From Gemmatimonas aurantiaca T-27 (GTDB lineage Bacteria; Gemmatimonadota; Gemmatimonadetes; Gemmatimonadales; Gemmatimonadaceae): a stretch of 64,000 nucleotides of DNA. Positions 26,984 to 36,254 of the stretch are shown here, piece by piece. The stretch is from assembly GCF_000010305.1 (NCBI RefSeq), contig NC_012489.1, positions 2,859,646-2,923,645 on the forward strand. Direction: 5' to 3'. The notes under the pieces were generated by a model. It searched no databases, had not been told where the DNA came from, and saw only the letters and a list, made by a program, of their open reading frames with translations. Within the stretch, counting starts at the first letter, position 1. Each line of letters begins with the position of its first letter. The translations under genes and the position numbers were made by a program.

Positions 26984-27012
26984 AAGCTAGACCGGGAGAG
27001 GAGTCGCGACAA
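26984..27012 (-). promoter_or_regulatory. etfD promoter, probably leaderless
   Basis: Minus strand: TTGTCG (27012-27007), 17-base spacer, TAGCTT (26989-26984). The etfD ATG at 26977 follows after six bases; there is no ribosome-binding sequence. Confidence 0.55.
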
Positions 27013-27056
27013 GCGCATGGCGGCCGGAGCCGGACATGGCATTCGCGGCGAGGGGC

Positions 27057-27090
27057 AAAACAGAGCCCCACCGCCTCGCGGCGATGGGGC
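27057..27090 (-). terminator. Terminator after etfA
   Basis: GCCCCA (27065-27070) and CGCC pair with GGCG and TGGGGC (27085-27090) around a TCGC loop with one internal mismatch; the minus strand then reads CTGTTTTGCC. etfBA and etfD are therefore separate transcripts at least in part. Confidence 0.65.
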
Positions 27091-27107
27091 CTGTGTGCTG
27101 CGGAAAA

Positions 27108-28097
27108 TCAGCCCTGCGCCTTGGCGGCTTTGACCGCAGCCGTGAGCGCCGGCATCACTTCGAACACGTCACCCACGATGCCGTAGTCGGCAATCTTGAA
27201 GATGGGCGCGTCCTTGTCCTTGTTGATCGCGACGATGGTCTTCGCGGTGCGCATACCGGCAAGGTGCTGGATGGCGCCCGAGATACCCACGGCGATGTAC
27301 AGGTTGGGACTCACGTTGCGGCCCGTCTGACCGATCTGATCCGAGTGCGGACGCCAGCCTTCATCGGTCACCGCGCGCGTGGCGCCCACGGCGGCGTTGC
27401 CAAACGCGTCGGCAAGATCTTCACACAGCTTGAAGTTCTCGGCCGCCTTGAGACCACGACCACCGGCCACCACCACCGGCGCGTCGTTGAGATCGATCTT
27501 GCCCGTGTTGCCCTGCTTGAGCTCGACCACCTTCACGCGCGACGCCGACGGATCGGCCGCCGAGGTGATGGCTTCGGTGGCCAGCGGCTTGGCATTGGCG
27601 ACCGGCTGGACAGCCGCCGGGCGCACCGACAGGATGGCCGGCGAACCGGTCAACGCCAGCGTGGCGATCGTCTTGCCGTTCATGTTGAAGTGCTGACCGA
27701 ACACCTGGCCGCCTTCGACGGTGAAACCGGTGAGGTCGGGCGCGAGGCCCGCACCGAGCTTGGCCGCCACGCGGGGGGACAGATCGCGCCCCTGCGCCGT
27801 GGCGCTGAACACCGCAAAGCCGTAGCTGCCGGCACCGAGGCGCTGGGCCAGCGTCGCGGCCAGCGCTTCCGGGTTGTACTGCGCAAAACCGGCATGCTCG
27901 AGCACGAGCACACTGTCGGCACCATGCTGGGCCAGCACGTCGGCCTTGGCGCCGATACCGGCCGCACCGGCGAGCACCGCGTGCACATTGCCACCACCCG
28001 ACAGATCAGCGATCTGGCGGGCCGCCGTGACGGCTTCGAGGGCAACCTTGCGCAGGTCGCCGCTGCGGACTTCTGCAAAAACGAGAACGTTGGCCAT
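27108..28097 (-). CDS. etfA: Electron transfer flavoprotein alpha subunit
   Basis: 329 residues, usual length. The C-terminal FAD domain carries [40 protein letters not shown] and [20 protein letters not shown], then [17 protein letters not shown], the ETF alpha signature that binds FAD. The N-terminal domain starts [20 protein letters not shown]. Together with EtfB it forms a soluble heterodimer that accepts electrons from acyl-CoA dehydrogenases. The gap to etfB is two bases. It is followed by a terminator. Confidence 0.95.
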   Translation of the reverse strand: MANVLVFAEVRSGDLRKVALEAVTAARQIADLSGGGNVHAVLAGAAGIGAKADVLAQHGADSVLVLEHAGFAQYNPEALAATLAQRLGAGSYGFAVFSATAQGRDLSPRVAAKLGAGLAPDLTGFTVEGGQVFGQHFNMNGKTIATLALTGSPAILSVRPAAVQPVANAKPLATEAITSAADPSASRVKVVELKQGNTGKIDLNDAPVVVAGGRGLKAAENFKLCEDLADAFGNAAVGATRAVTDEGWRPHSDQIGQTGRNVSPNLYIAVGISGAIQHLAGMRTAKTIVAINKDKDAPIFKIADYGIVGDVFEVMPALTAAVKAAKAQG

Positions 28098-28099
28098 GG

Positions 28100-28855
28100 T
28101 CAGAGCACCTTCGCTTCAGTCTGAAGGAGATTCACCAGCTCCGGCACCGCGGCCGCGCTGTCACCCAGGATGCGGCCGGCGGCACGCTCGGGCGGGAGCA
28201 CCATCTTCTTCACCGACACGCGGGCTTCACCCAACTGCGCCGGCTTCACATCGAGCGTCTTCTTCTTGGCGGCCATGATGCCCTTGAGCGACGGCAGGCG
28301 TTCCTTGTTCAAGCCGTCGTCGATGGTCAGCAGAGCCGGCAGCGGGAATTCGACCACTTCGCTGGCGCCTTCGAGCGCCCGCTCCGCGCGACCCGTCTTG
28401 CCGCTGATCTCCAGGCGGAAGACGTTCGTGACACACGGCAGGTCGAGCAGTTCGGCGACCATCGGGCCCGTCATCTGATTCATGGAGTCGACCGCGATGC
28501 GGCCGAACAGCACGAGGTCATAGCCGCCATCCTTGAGCTCAGCGGCCAGCGCGCGTGCCACCGCCAGCCCGTCGGCTGGTGTGGAGGCCGCCTGCAACAG
28601 GATGCCGCGGTCGGCCCCCATCGCCAGCGCCTTGCGGATCTGTTCCTGCGCCGTATCCGGTCCGAGCGAGATCGCGACGACCTCACCCACGTTGTTGTTC
28701 TTTTCCTTGAGCTGCAGGCCGGCTTCGATGGCCCACAGGTCGAAGTCGTTGACGTCGTATTTGAGGCCGGCGTCGTCCACCCGGGTCCCGTCTGCCGCGA
28801 TGGCAAACTTCGTTTCCATCACGGGTACGCGCTTGATGCACACGGCGATCTTCAC
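28100..28855 (-). CDS. etfB: Electron transfer flavoprotein beta subunit
   Basis: 251 residues from a GTG at 28855, with GGAG upstream. MKIAVCIKRVPVMETKF at the N-terminus, NDFDLWAIEAGLQLKE, and the nucleotide-binding segment DGLAVARALAAELKDGGYDL then VLFGRIAVDSMNQMTGPMVA are typical; the family signature VEFPLPALLTIDDGLNKERL lies near residue 170. EtfB binds AMP and docks to the dehydrogenase partners. It is first in the etfBA unit; a TTGCCC-N17-TAGCTT promoter lies about 50 bases upstream. Likely electron donors in this window include glutaryl-CoA dehydrogenase (34837-36075). Confidence 0.95.
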   Translation of the reverse strand: MKIAVCIKRVPVMETKFAIAADGTRVDDAGLKYDVNDFDLWAIEAGLQLKEKNNNVGEVVAISLGPDTAQEQIRKALAMGADRGILLQAASTPADGLAVARALAAELKDGGYDLVLFGRIAVDSMNQMTGPMVAELLDLPCVTNVFRLEISGKTGRAERALEGASEVVEFPLPALLTIDDGLNKERLPSLKGIMAAKKKTLDVKPAQLGEARVSVKKMVLPPERAAGRILGDSAAAVPELVNLLQTEAKVL

Positions 28856-28904
28856 CGCGGTCGCTCCGTTCGAGAGTCATGGAGAAAACAACCAGTCACG
28901 AGGG

Positions 28905-28933
28905 AAGCTAGAGAGCGTCCCCCCGTCGGGCAA
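28905..28933 (-). promoter_or_regulatory. etfBA promoter
   Basis: Minus strand: TTGCCC (28933-28928), 17-base spacer, TAGCTT (28910-28905). The same -10 box precedes etfD, the atp genes and the sigma gene. Here the GTG start is about 50 bases downstream and has a ribosome site. Confidence 0.5.
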
Positions 28934-29139
28934 TGCGACGGTAGCGTCACATTTATGCTGTCCTGCCCGAGGGAATACGAGTGAGCAGGCTCTGGCGTTC
29001 GACTGGAATCTGTGGCGCAGATCACGTATGATTCATAATGTGTCGCGACCGTCATGTTTTGAGGGTCTGGCAATCATTGCTGCGCCATGCAGCCTGAGCC
29101 ATGCGGCCCGATTTCTTTTGCCCACGTGGGATACCGGAC

Positions 29140-30240
29140 ATGTCGTTGATGCGTGCTGTGTTTTCTCCTTCTCTCGGTCGCTCTGCAGCCGGCGCGACAC
29201 GCTTCGCCACGAACGGGCCGCGTACCAACACCGTGGCCAGCCGGGTGTATCGGGCGGCCACACGGGGGGCGGCGCTGCTTGGCCTGGTGCTGGCGCCGGC
29301 CGGCGCGCTCGAAGCACAGGGGCTGACGGGGTACAACGTCTTCACGTTCCACGACTTCCTGATGCAGAACACGGAAGTGAATGGCACCCTCGCGGTGGGT
29401 GGTAACGCCACCCTCTCGAGCTTCGCTGTGGCGCCCAATGTGGGCGGCCCGCGGCCTGAAGGTGTGCTGGTCGTGGGTGGCACCGCGACGCTGAGCAACG
29501 GCCAGGTCAATCATGGGCACAGCTACTTCGCGCAGGCGCCGACGGGTGGCGCGACGGTGCTCGGCTCTCAGACGGTTGGAGCTCTCCCCGTCGATTTTGC
29601 GTCGGAGTACGCGCGATTGTCGGCCTTGTCGGCCCAGTATTCGGCTCTCGACACCAACGCCACCGCCAAGGTGTCTGGCAACGGCGTGTGGTTCGGCGGT
29701 ACCAACCTGCAGGCCAATGTCTTCACCGTCGATGCGTCCGATCTGATCGGCAAGGGTCACTACAACTTCTACGCGCCGGACGACACGTCGTCGATCATCA
29801 TCAACGTGAAGGGGTTTGCCGGGACGACTCTCTTTCAGTGGGCCGGTTTCAATCTGTGCACGGTGAAGACGAACGACACGCAGTTCAGCGGATGCTCACA
29901 AGCCACGACGGACAATCCCGGCGGTCTGGCGTCCCGTGTGCTCTGGAACTTCGATGGGGTGACCGGCGATGCGGTGTCGATCTTTGGCAGCATGACCGGA
30001 GCGGTGCTCGCCCCGAATGTCGACTTCACCCTGCGTTGGGGTCAGCACAACGGCGATTTCGTGGCAGCGAACATCGACTCACAAACCGAATTCTACCGCA
30101 ACGCGTTCCAGGGCTATGTGCCCGAGAACCCGCAGCCGGGCATCGTCACACCGGAACCGGCATCGGTCGCTCTGGTGGGTTTCGGAGCGCTGACACTCGG
30201 CCTCGTACACCGTCGTCGTCGGAATCGCGCAACGGCCTGA
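29140..30240 (+). CDS. Choice-of-anchor A family protein with PEP-CTERM sorting tail
   Basis: 366 residues from the ATG at 29140; an earlier ATG at 29101 is possible. A signal segment (RGAALLGLVLAPAGALEAQ) precedes the choice-of-anchor A domain, which begins LTGYNVFTFHDFLMQNTEVN and GTLAVGGNATLSSFAV and contains FGSMTGAVLAPNVDFTLRWG and HNGDFVAANI. The C-terminus is a PEP-CTERM signal: VTPEPASVALVGFGALTLGL followed by VHRRRRN, recognised by exosortase in extracellular-polysaccharide producers. No exosortase gene is in the window. The protein is probably released or displayed on the surface. A TATGAT box at 29027-29032 may be its -10 element. Confidence 0.85.
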   Translation: MSLMRAVFSPSLGRSAAGATRFATNGPRTNTVASRVYRAATRGAALLGLVLAPAGALEAQGLTGYNVFTFHDFLMQNTEVNGTLAVGGNATLSSFAVAPNVGGPRPEGVLVVGGTATLSNGQVNHGHSYFAQAPTGGATVLGSQTVGALPVDFASEYARLSALSAQYSALDTNATAKVSGNGVWFGGTNLQANVFTVDASDLIGKGHYNFYAPDDTSSIIINVKGFAGTTLFQWAGFNLCTVKTNDTQFSGCSQATTDNPGGLASRVLWNFDGVTGDAVSIFGSMTGAVLAPNVDFTLRWGQHNGDFVAANIDSQTEFYRNAFQGYVPENPQPGIVTPEPASVALVGFGALTLGLVHRRRRNRATA

Positions 30241-30260
30241 ACGGGCTTCGAACAGAAACC

Positions 30261-30305
30261 ACAAACACCCCGCGGTCGCCTGTGACCGCGGGGTGTTTGT
30301 TTTTG
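30261..30305. terminator. Very strong bidirectional terminator
   Basis: ACAAACACCCCGCGGTC (30261-30277) pairs perfectly over 17 bases with its complement at 30284-30300, six-base loop, then TTTTTG on the plus strand. It separates the convergent PEP-CTERM gene and susD. Confidence 0.85.
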
Positions 30306-30331
30306 CCCTTCATCAGGCGACGTGCCGTTGG

Positions 30332-31573
30332 TCAGCCCCGGGCGTTCGGATTGGCCAGGACTTCAGCGTCGGGAAGCGGCCAGCAGCGCTGATCGCCATA
30401 CACACCGCCCTTGGCGTAGGCGGTACCGGTGGTCGGTACGAGCGTCGGATTGAAGCGACGCACATCGAACCACCGGTTGCCCTGCAGGAACAGCTCGCGT
30501 CGACGTTCTTCGGCCACGGCCTCGTTGAAGTTGGCCGTCTCCTGGGCCGTCAACGCCGGCAGCGCCACGCCCGTGCGAGCACGTAACGCGTTGAGAATGG
30601 CAATGCCCTCTGCCCCGCCGCGCGCCTCAGCGAGGATCAGTTGGCTCTCGATCCCCGAAGCGATGGGATAGCTCGCCGTGAGACTCGTGAACTTGTTCTG
30701 CGTCCACAACTGATTCACCTGATCCGACGCAAGCCGGTTTTGATTGGTCAACGACACGCGCGGGTCGTTCAGTGTGCGATAGGCCGTCGCGATGGTCACC
30801 GAGAACGATTGATTGTTCTGCTGGAACATGCGGTTGTTGCGCCGTCCGACCGTGGCATCCGACGTGGCGTTGTACACAAATGCCACCGGCACTCGTGCCG
30901 CATCCTCGGCCGCGCCGGGCTTGTTGGCCTTGTTGATACGTGCGCGCGCGCGTCCCGCATAGGCGAGATTGAGGATGGCGGCATCGTTGGCCGTCGTGGC
31001 CGCGGTGATCGCCTTGGTGAACCGCACTTCTGCCGAGTCGAAGAGCTGCGTTGGCGTGAGCGTGGCCCCCACGTTGATCGTACCACTGCAGAATCCTTCA
31101 CCCAACAACACGAGACTGAAGCCCGCGATCGCTGAATTGAGTGCGATCATCCGTTGCCGATTGGGCACCTGGGCATCGGACCACTCTTCCAGTTTGGTGA
31201 CAGCCTGGTCGTTGGTATACCGCGCCGTGTTGATGGGCGTGAAGACGCCGATGCCTTCGCACGTTGCCGTCGCGTACGTGGCATCCACGGCGAGGATGTT
31301 CCGGCGGTCATAGCTCCAGCGGGCGGCGGTCTGGGTGGCGTCGAACAACTCGCCGGCCGCCATGCCACTCGCCACGGCGTAGCCACCCAGTGCGCACTCA
31401 TAGTCCGCCACAGCGCTGGAGGAAATCAGCGCCGCATTGGCCGGCACGAGATACGATTCCTCGGCCAGGCGGCTGGGTGTTTGCACGCTCAGCAGGCGAT
31501 CGAATCCGCTGCAGGCGGCGGTGACGGATACGGCCAGCACCGCCGTCACGACCTTCATCGTCATGGTAGTCAT
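30332..31573 (-). CDS. SusD/RagB-family outer-membrane nutrient-binding lipoprotein
   Basis: 413 residues from the ATG at 31573. The lipobox is VSVTAACSG with Cys21. SusD features: helical TPR-like body, NAALISSSAVADYECALGGY near the start, and the C-terminal EERRRELFLQGNRWFDVRRF motif followed by YGDQRCWPLPDAEVLANP, the usual closing segment of RagB/SusD proteins. The family sits on top of a SusC-type barrel and captures sugars, peptides or other ligands for TonB-dependent import. The gene lies five bases after the susC stop. The ligand cannot be inferred, as no transport or degradative enzyme gene is adjacent. Confidence 0.88.
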   Translation of the reverse strand: MTTMTMKVVTAVLAVSVTAACSGFDRLLSVQTPSRLAEESYLVPANAALISSSAVADYECALGGYAVASGMAAGELFDATQTAARWSYDRRNILAVDATYATATCEGIGVFTPINTARYTNDQAVTKLEEWSDAQVPNRQRMIALNSAIAGFSLVLLGEGFCSGTINVGATLTPTQLFDSAEVRFTKAITAATTANDAAILNLAYAGRARARINKANKPGAAEDAARVPVAFVYNATSDATVGRRNNRMFQQNNQSFSVTIATAYRTLNDPRVSLTNQNRLASDQVNQLWTQNKFTSLTASYPIASGIESQLILAEARGGAEGIAILNALRARTGVALPALTAQETANFNEAVAEERRRELFLQGNRWFDVRRFNPTLVPTTGTAYAKGGVYGDQRCWPLPDAEVLANPNARG

Positions 31574-31578
31574 GATGA

Positions 31579-34500
31579 TCAGAAGTTGAAGTTGACGGTG
31601 GCCACGAACTGACGAAGCTGCGGCAGCACGTTCTGCTCCCATTGCCCAAAGGCTCCGCCGCGGGTGCCGCCGTTGAACGAGGCTTCGGGTTCAATGCCCG
31701 GGAAGTTCGTCCACAGCGCCAGGTTGCGGCCGGCAAGGGTCACCGTGGCTCGACTGGCGCGCACGGTGCTGGCGAACCGCGCCGGCAGCGTGTAAGTGGC
31801 CGACAGCTCACGGAGTCGCATGAAGCTCGCATCGTAAATGAGATGATGCGTGTATGCCGTGCCCGCCTGTACGGCCCCGAGCAACGCCTTGTCTTCCACC
31901 TCATCGGGGTAGTACAGCTCACGGCACAACACGAAGGCTCCGCAGCGTACGCGGTAGTTACCATCGAGCTTCTTGTACCCGCCGCGCCAATCGAGAAAGC
32001 TGTTGATGCGTAGGTTACCGAAAATCGTGAGCCCCGCCGTGAGGGATCCTTCCGATGTCGGCACAGAGTTGCCCAGGAATACACGCGGCGCACTGGCGCA
32101 GGCCACCGTGCCGCCCTTGTTATCATCACACATCAGGTTCGTGGCGCGCTTGGTAACGGGATCATATCCCGCACTCACCACACGCCGATCCCACCAGGCG
32201 CCCGGTGCATATCCCACACGATGCCCGGTGTTGCTGGTCAGCGACACGAAGTCCGTTCCGGCCCCCAGCGACGCGATGTTGTAGCTGTTCGTGGAGCCGC
32301 TCAGGGTCAGATCGAGCGCGAGCCGATCACCACGAATGGGCGTGGTCCGCAGGATCCACTCGAGGCCCGTGCGATCCACCTGGCCCGCGTTGAAAAGCTG
32401 GAACCCGGGGAACCCATTGGACGGTGGTGCCTGCCGCGACAGAATGGCGTCTTTTGTGTTGCCCTTGAAGTAGGTGAGCTCGAGGGCCACGCGGTCGTTC
32501 CACATACCTGCATCGAGACCGGCCTCGAACTCCGTGCTGCGCTCCGGGCCAAGGTCGGGGTTACCAGCCGATGATGGCGTGAGGAAACCACCCGCCGCGG
32601 TGTAGGTGCGAATGGCGTCGAAGGCGCCGGGCTGCAAACCGCTGGCCCCGTACGCCGAACGCAGTCGCAACATGTTGAACATCGACGGAATCTTCAGCGA
32701 CGGTTCATCGCTCACGACCCACGATGCACTGAGCTTCGGGTAGGTGACGGCATCAAAATTGGTACCGAACGCCGAGTTGTCGTCGGTGCGGATGGCACCG
32801 GTGAGAAACAAGCGATCGTTCCACACCACCTGTTGCTGCACGAACGCACCCACGGTGTTGTTCTGGAACAGTTCATCCGTACCCACATTGCGGATGGACG
32901 CCGATGCGATCGACGTGAGACCGGCGGCGGGGAATGTGGAACCGCTGATGCCACGGAATCGCGACTGCCGCATGTAGATCTGCCCACCGGCCGACGTCAC
33001 CGACTTGAACGCGGACGTGAGCGAGAAGTTCGCATTGGCCACGTAGTCGTACGACGTCACCGTCACGTCGCGCATGGAGGCCGCAATCGAACCCGATGTT
33101 GGCGGGCCACTGCTGGCGAACGACGCATACGTCGCGCCCAGAATGTCGTTGCGCGGTGTCCGCTCTTCGTTGTTCTCGGCGAGTCGGTCGATACCGAGGA
33201 TGAGCCGATGATTGAGCCACGACGTGGGGCGGTTCGCAAACTGGAAGCTGCCCGTGAAACGGTCCGCGTCCTGGAAGATGTCGTAGGCTTCGTAGTAGAT
33301 GTTCGGCGGGCCCGAACGGAATCCGAGCTGTGGATTGTTGATCGCGCGGGTGTTCACGCCCACGCCACCATACAAAAAGCTCGGCGACGCATAGTAGGTG
33401 GCCCACGTCGCACCACCGCCACCAGCTTCGTACGGGAGATACGTGCGGCCCGTGGTGTAGCCCAGACTCGACTGCAGGTCGATCGACGGCGAAGGGTTGG
33501 CCTGCAGATTGACACGCAGGTTGGTGCGACGCAGACGATTCACCCGCTCCGCGCCACGGTTCTCCTCATAGCCACCACCCGCGTAGTAGCGCACGGTGGG
33601 TGAACCGCCGGACAACGAGAGCTGCACGTCCTGCAATTCACCTCTCGTGAAGATGTCGTTGCCGAAGCGCGCGTTGAGCGAGTCGTTGAGCTGGCGGGTG
33701 GAAATGGTCACCGTATCCAGCGCCGTGGTACTGCCGGCGCGCGGCACCGTACCGTAGTTGTCTTCAAACCGGGTCAGCCAGTTCGGCACCCAACTCGTGC
33801 CACCACGCGCGATGAGATTCCAGACCGGCCGTCCTGCAGCGCCCTTCTTGGTGATGATCTGGATGACGCCGTTCGACGCCTCGGTGCCATAGAGCGTCGC
33901 CGCTGCGGGGCCCTTGATGACTTCGATGCTTTCGATGTCATCGGGACTGAAGTCATTCCAACGCGAGATAGACGCAGAACCAAAGGCCTGATTGGCGGGC
34001 CCCGATGCCTGTGTGTTGTCGACACGCACGCCGTCCACGTAGATCAGCGGATCATTCGACAGCGAGAGCGACGAGGCACCACGCACCCGAATGCGTGATC
34101 CGGTGCCCACCTGACCGGAACTGGCGGTGATGCTCACGCCCGACGCACGTCCGTTGAGCAACTCCTGGAAGGAATTCACCGGCTGTGTGGCCACCACCTC
34201 CGCCGCGTTCACAGTAGTCACCGCGTTGCCAATGGCGCGTTTCTCCGCGATGCCAGCCGTGCCGGTGGTGACCACCGACGTCAGCTCCATCGCGCGCTCG
34301 GTCAGCGCGACACGGACATCCGTGGCACCGATGGCAACACTCAATGTGCGTGACTGAAAACCGATCCGACGGATGGTCAACTCCACGTTGCCACTGCCTG
34401 TGACGCCAACAATCCGGAAACGTCCGGCGGCATCCGATGTGGCGCCGACATTGCGGCCTTCCACGGCAATTTGTGCATCACTGACGGGTGCACCACTGCG

Positions 34501-34677
34501 ATCATTCACCACGACTCCGGCAATCACTCCACTGGCTTGTGCTCGTAGTGGCTCCGGATCCGGCGCAAGAATCCACATGCAGGCTGCGATCATGGCAGCG
34601 AGCGTAGCGGCCGGAGAACGACGGCGTTTGGGGAGGCATGTACGGCACCTCGCCAACACTCTGACGGACTGCTCCAT
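31579..34677 (-). CDS. SusC/RagA-family TonB-dependent outer-membrane transporter
   Basis: 1032 residues from the ATG at 34677, which has a GAGGAG ribosome site. A signal sequence (AATLAAMIAACMWILAP) is followed by a carboxypeptidase-regulatory-like domain (SGVIAGVVVNDRSGAPVSDA then GRFRIVGVTGSGNVELTIRR), a plug with RIRVRGASSLSLSNDPLIYV and DDIESIEVIKGPAAATLYGT, and a 22-strand barrel ending VATVNFNF with terminal Phe. SusC-type domain order and the adjacent susD gene support the assignment. It imports a ligand captured by SusD using TonB energy. Substrate unknown; in Gemmatimonadota such pairs are numerous. Confidence 0.92.
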   Translation of the reverse strand: MEQSVRVLARCRTCLPKRRRSPAATLAAMIAACMWILAPDPEPLRAQASGVIAGVVVNDRSGAPVSDAQIAVEGRNVGATSDAAGRFRIVGVTGSGNVELTIRRIGFQSRTLSVAIGATDVRVALTERAMELTSVVTTGTAGIAEKRAIGNAVTTVNAAEVVATQPVNSFQELLNGRASGVSITASSGQVGTGSRIRVRGASSLSLSNDPLIYVDGVRVDNTQASGPANQAFGSASISRWNDFSPDDIESIEVIKGPAAATLYGTEASNGVIQIITKKGAAGRPVWNLIARGGTSWVPNWLTRFEDNYGTVPRAGSTTALDTVTISTRQLNDSLNARFGNDIFTRGELQDVQLSLSGGSPTVRYYAGGGYEENRGAERVNRLRRTNLRVNLQANPSPSIDLQSSLGYTTGRTYLPYEAGGGGATWATYYASPSFLYGGVGVNTRAINNPQLGFRSGPPNIYYEAYDIFQDADRFTGSFQFANRPTSWLNHRLILGIDRLAENNEERTPRNDILGATYASFASSGPPTSGSIAASMRDVTVTSYDYVANANFSLTSAFKSVTSAGGQIYMRQSRFRGISGSTFPAAGLTSIASASIRNVGTDELFQNNTVGAFVQQQVVWNDRLFLTGAIRTDDNSAFGTNFDAVTYPKLSASWVVSDEPSLKIPSMFNMLRLRSAYGASGLQPGAFDAIRTYTAAGGFLTPSSAGNPDLGPERSTEFEAGLDAGMWNDRVALELTYFKGNTKDAILSRQAPPSNGFPGFQLFNAGQVDRTGLEWILRTTPIRGDRLALDLTLSGSTNSYNIASLGAGTDFVSLTSNTGHRVGYAPGAWWDRRVVSAGYDPVTKRATNLMCDDNKGGTVACASAPRVFLGNSVPTSEGSLTAGLTIFGNLRINSFLDWRGGYKKLDGNYRVRCGAFVLCRELYYPDEVEDKALLGAVQAGTAYTHHLIYDASFMRLRELSATYTLPARFASTVRASRATVTLAGRNLALWTNFPGIEPEASFNGGTRGGAFGQWEQNVLPQLRQFVATVNFNF

Positions 34678-34765
34678 GCGATTGCTCCTCGACAAAAGTA
34701 GGACGGTTTTTGCAGAACCTACCTCTGGTCCAAAAGTCGGCAAGCAATCGTGTCTCATTCATCAC

Positions 34766-34800
34766 AACGCCCGCATCTCCCGGTGGGAAATGCGGGCGTT
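34766..34800. terminator. Hairpin between gcdH and susC
   Basis: AACGCCCGCAT (34766-34776) pairs perfectly with ATGCGGGCGTT (34790-34800). It follows the gcdH stop on the minus strand and precedes susC. No T-run, so it may terminate weakly or shape the susC leader. Confidence 0.5.
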
Positions 34801-34836
34801 GATGCACGCAAGCACTACAGCAGTGAGAAACTCAGC

Positions 34837-36075
34837 TCACTTGAATGCGCTCAACCCCGTCAGCGCCTGACCGAGGATCAGCGAATGCACATCGTGGGTG
34901 CCTTCGTACGTGTACACACTCTCGAGATTGGCCATGTGACGCATCGCGGAGTATTCCGCGAGAATGCCATTCGCGCCAAGCAGACGACGTGTTTCGCGTG
35001 CGATGTTGGTGGCGATATCGCAGTTGTTGCGCTTGGCGAGTGAGACCTGCACTGGCGTGAAGTTGCCAGCGTCCTTGAGGCGCCCGAGGTGCAGCGATAC
35101 CAACTGCCCCTTCACCAATTCGGTGAACATGTCGGCCAGACGCACCTGCTGAATCTGAAAACCACCAATGGGCTTGTCGAACATCACGCGGCTCTTCGAA
35201 TACGACACGGCTTCCTCGAGGCAGGCCATGGCGGCGCCCAGCACGCCCCACGAGATGCCGTAGCGCGCCTGCGTGAGACACATGAGCGGGCTCTTGAGAC
35301 CGTTCGAGTGCGGCAGGATTGCATCGGCTGGCAGGTGCACATCGGAGAGGACCAGCTCCGACGTATCGCTGGCACGCAGGGAGAGCTTGCCCTTCTGATC
35401 GCGGGCCTGGAAGCCCGGCGTGTCGGTGGGCACGATGAAGCCGCGGATGGAGCTGTCGTCGGTGCTGTCGCCGGTCTTGGCCCACACCACGGCCACATGC
35501 GCCTTCGAGCCGTTGGTGATCCACATCTTCGCGCCATTCAGGATCCAACTGCCATCGGCCTGCTGACGTGCGCGCGTGATCATGCCCGACGGATTCGATC
35601 CAAAATCCGGCTCGGTGAGTCCGAAGCAGCCGATGTATTCAGCCTTGGCCAACTTCGGCAGATAGTGACGCTTCTGCTCTTCCGAACCGAACGCAAAGAT
35701 CGGATACATCACGAGGGCGCCCTGGACCGAGGCAAACGAGCGGATGCCCGAATCACCGCGTTCGAGTTCCTGCATGATGAGACCGTAGGCGACACTCGAC
35801 AGGCCGGCGCAACCGTACTCCTCGGGGAGATTGGCGCCGAGCACGCCGAGTTCGGCCAGCTCCGGAATCAGTTCATCGGGGAAACGCCCCTCGACGTAGC
35901 AGTCACCCATGACGGGGATGAGCTTTTCGTCGACGAACTGGCGGATGGTATCGCGGATGGCGCGTTCTTCTTCGGTGAGGGCCGCGTCGATGTTGAACAG
36001 GTCAGCCGCGTGGGCTTTGAGGTCAACGGACGGCAGCGCCGGCACGGCTCGCGCGAGGAGGGGATCGGAGGCCAT
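34837..36075 (-). CDS. gcdH: Glutaryl-CoA dehydrogenase (acyl-CoA dehydrogenase family)
   Basis: 412 residues from the ATG at 36075. FAD-linked oxidation and decarboxylation of glutaryl-CoA to crotonyl-CoA in lysine and tryptophan breakdown. Evidence: GCFGLTEPDFGSNPSGMITR, KMWITNGSKAHVAVVWAKT, IRGFIVPTDTPGF, ARYGISWGVLGAAMACLEEA, and VYTYEGTHDVHSLILGQALT with the catalytic base Glu391, all closer to glutaryl-CoA dehydrogenase than to short-chain enzymes. Electrons would go to EtfBA at 27108-28855. Longer in-frame starts reach 36180 but give no family-like sequence. The gene stands alone on the minus strand, with a possible promoter at about 36125-36160. Confidence 0.9.
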   Translation of the reverse strand: MASDPLLARAVPALPSVDLKAHAADLFNIDAALTEEERAIRDTIRQFVDEKLIPVMGDCYVEGRFPDELIPELAELGVLGANLPEEYGCAGLSSVAYGLIMQELERGDSGIRSFASVQGALVMYPIFAFGSEEQKRHYLPKLAKAEYIGCFGLTEPDFGSNPSGMITRARQQADGSWILNGAKMWITNGSKAHVAVVWAKTGDSTDDSSIRGFIVPTDTPGFQARDQKGKLSLRASDTSELVLSDVHLPADAILPHSNGLKSPLMCLTQARYGISWGVLGAAMACLEEAVSYSKSRVMFDKPIGGFQIQQVRLADMFTELVKGQLVSLHLGRLKDAGNFTPVQVSLAKRNNCDIATNIARETRRLLGANGILAEYSAMRHMANLESVYTYEGTHDVHSLILGQALTGLSAFK

Positions 36076-36173
36076 AGGAAGCGGGAGGCGGACGGAAGTG
36101 GGACGGGCAGTCTTGTTGTGACGGCGAAATGTAGTGAGCCGGTATCGCGTTGGCAGGAAATTGCCGGGATTGG

Positions 36174-36202
36174 TTGACACTTTGCGGTGCAGGCGGTCGT
36201 AT
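36174..36202 (+). promoter_or_regulatory. Candidate promoter of the Ig-repeat lipoprotein
   Basis: TTGACA (36174-36179) is a consensus -35; the -10 at a 17-base spacing is TCGTAT (36197-36202), a weak match. The start codon at 36255 has an AGAGGA ribosome site. Confidence 0.4.
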
Positions 36203-36254
36203 CCGCCTTGGACAGTTTTTTCCTGTCACTATCCAAATTTCTTAGAGGACTTCG

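Noticed and set aside
25274-27133. A 619-codon open frame on the plus strand across etfD
   Set aside because: Antisense to EtfD, whose iron-sulfur motifs are intact; the translation is Arg/His/Glu-rich without any known motif.
31653-34668. Possible carbohydrate-degradation locus around susC/susD
   Set aside because: No glycoside hydrolase, sulfatase or polysaccharide lyase gene lies next to the pair, so no substrate can be inferred.
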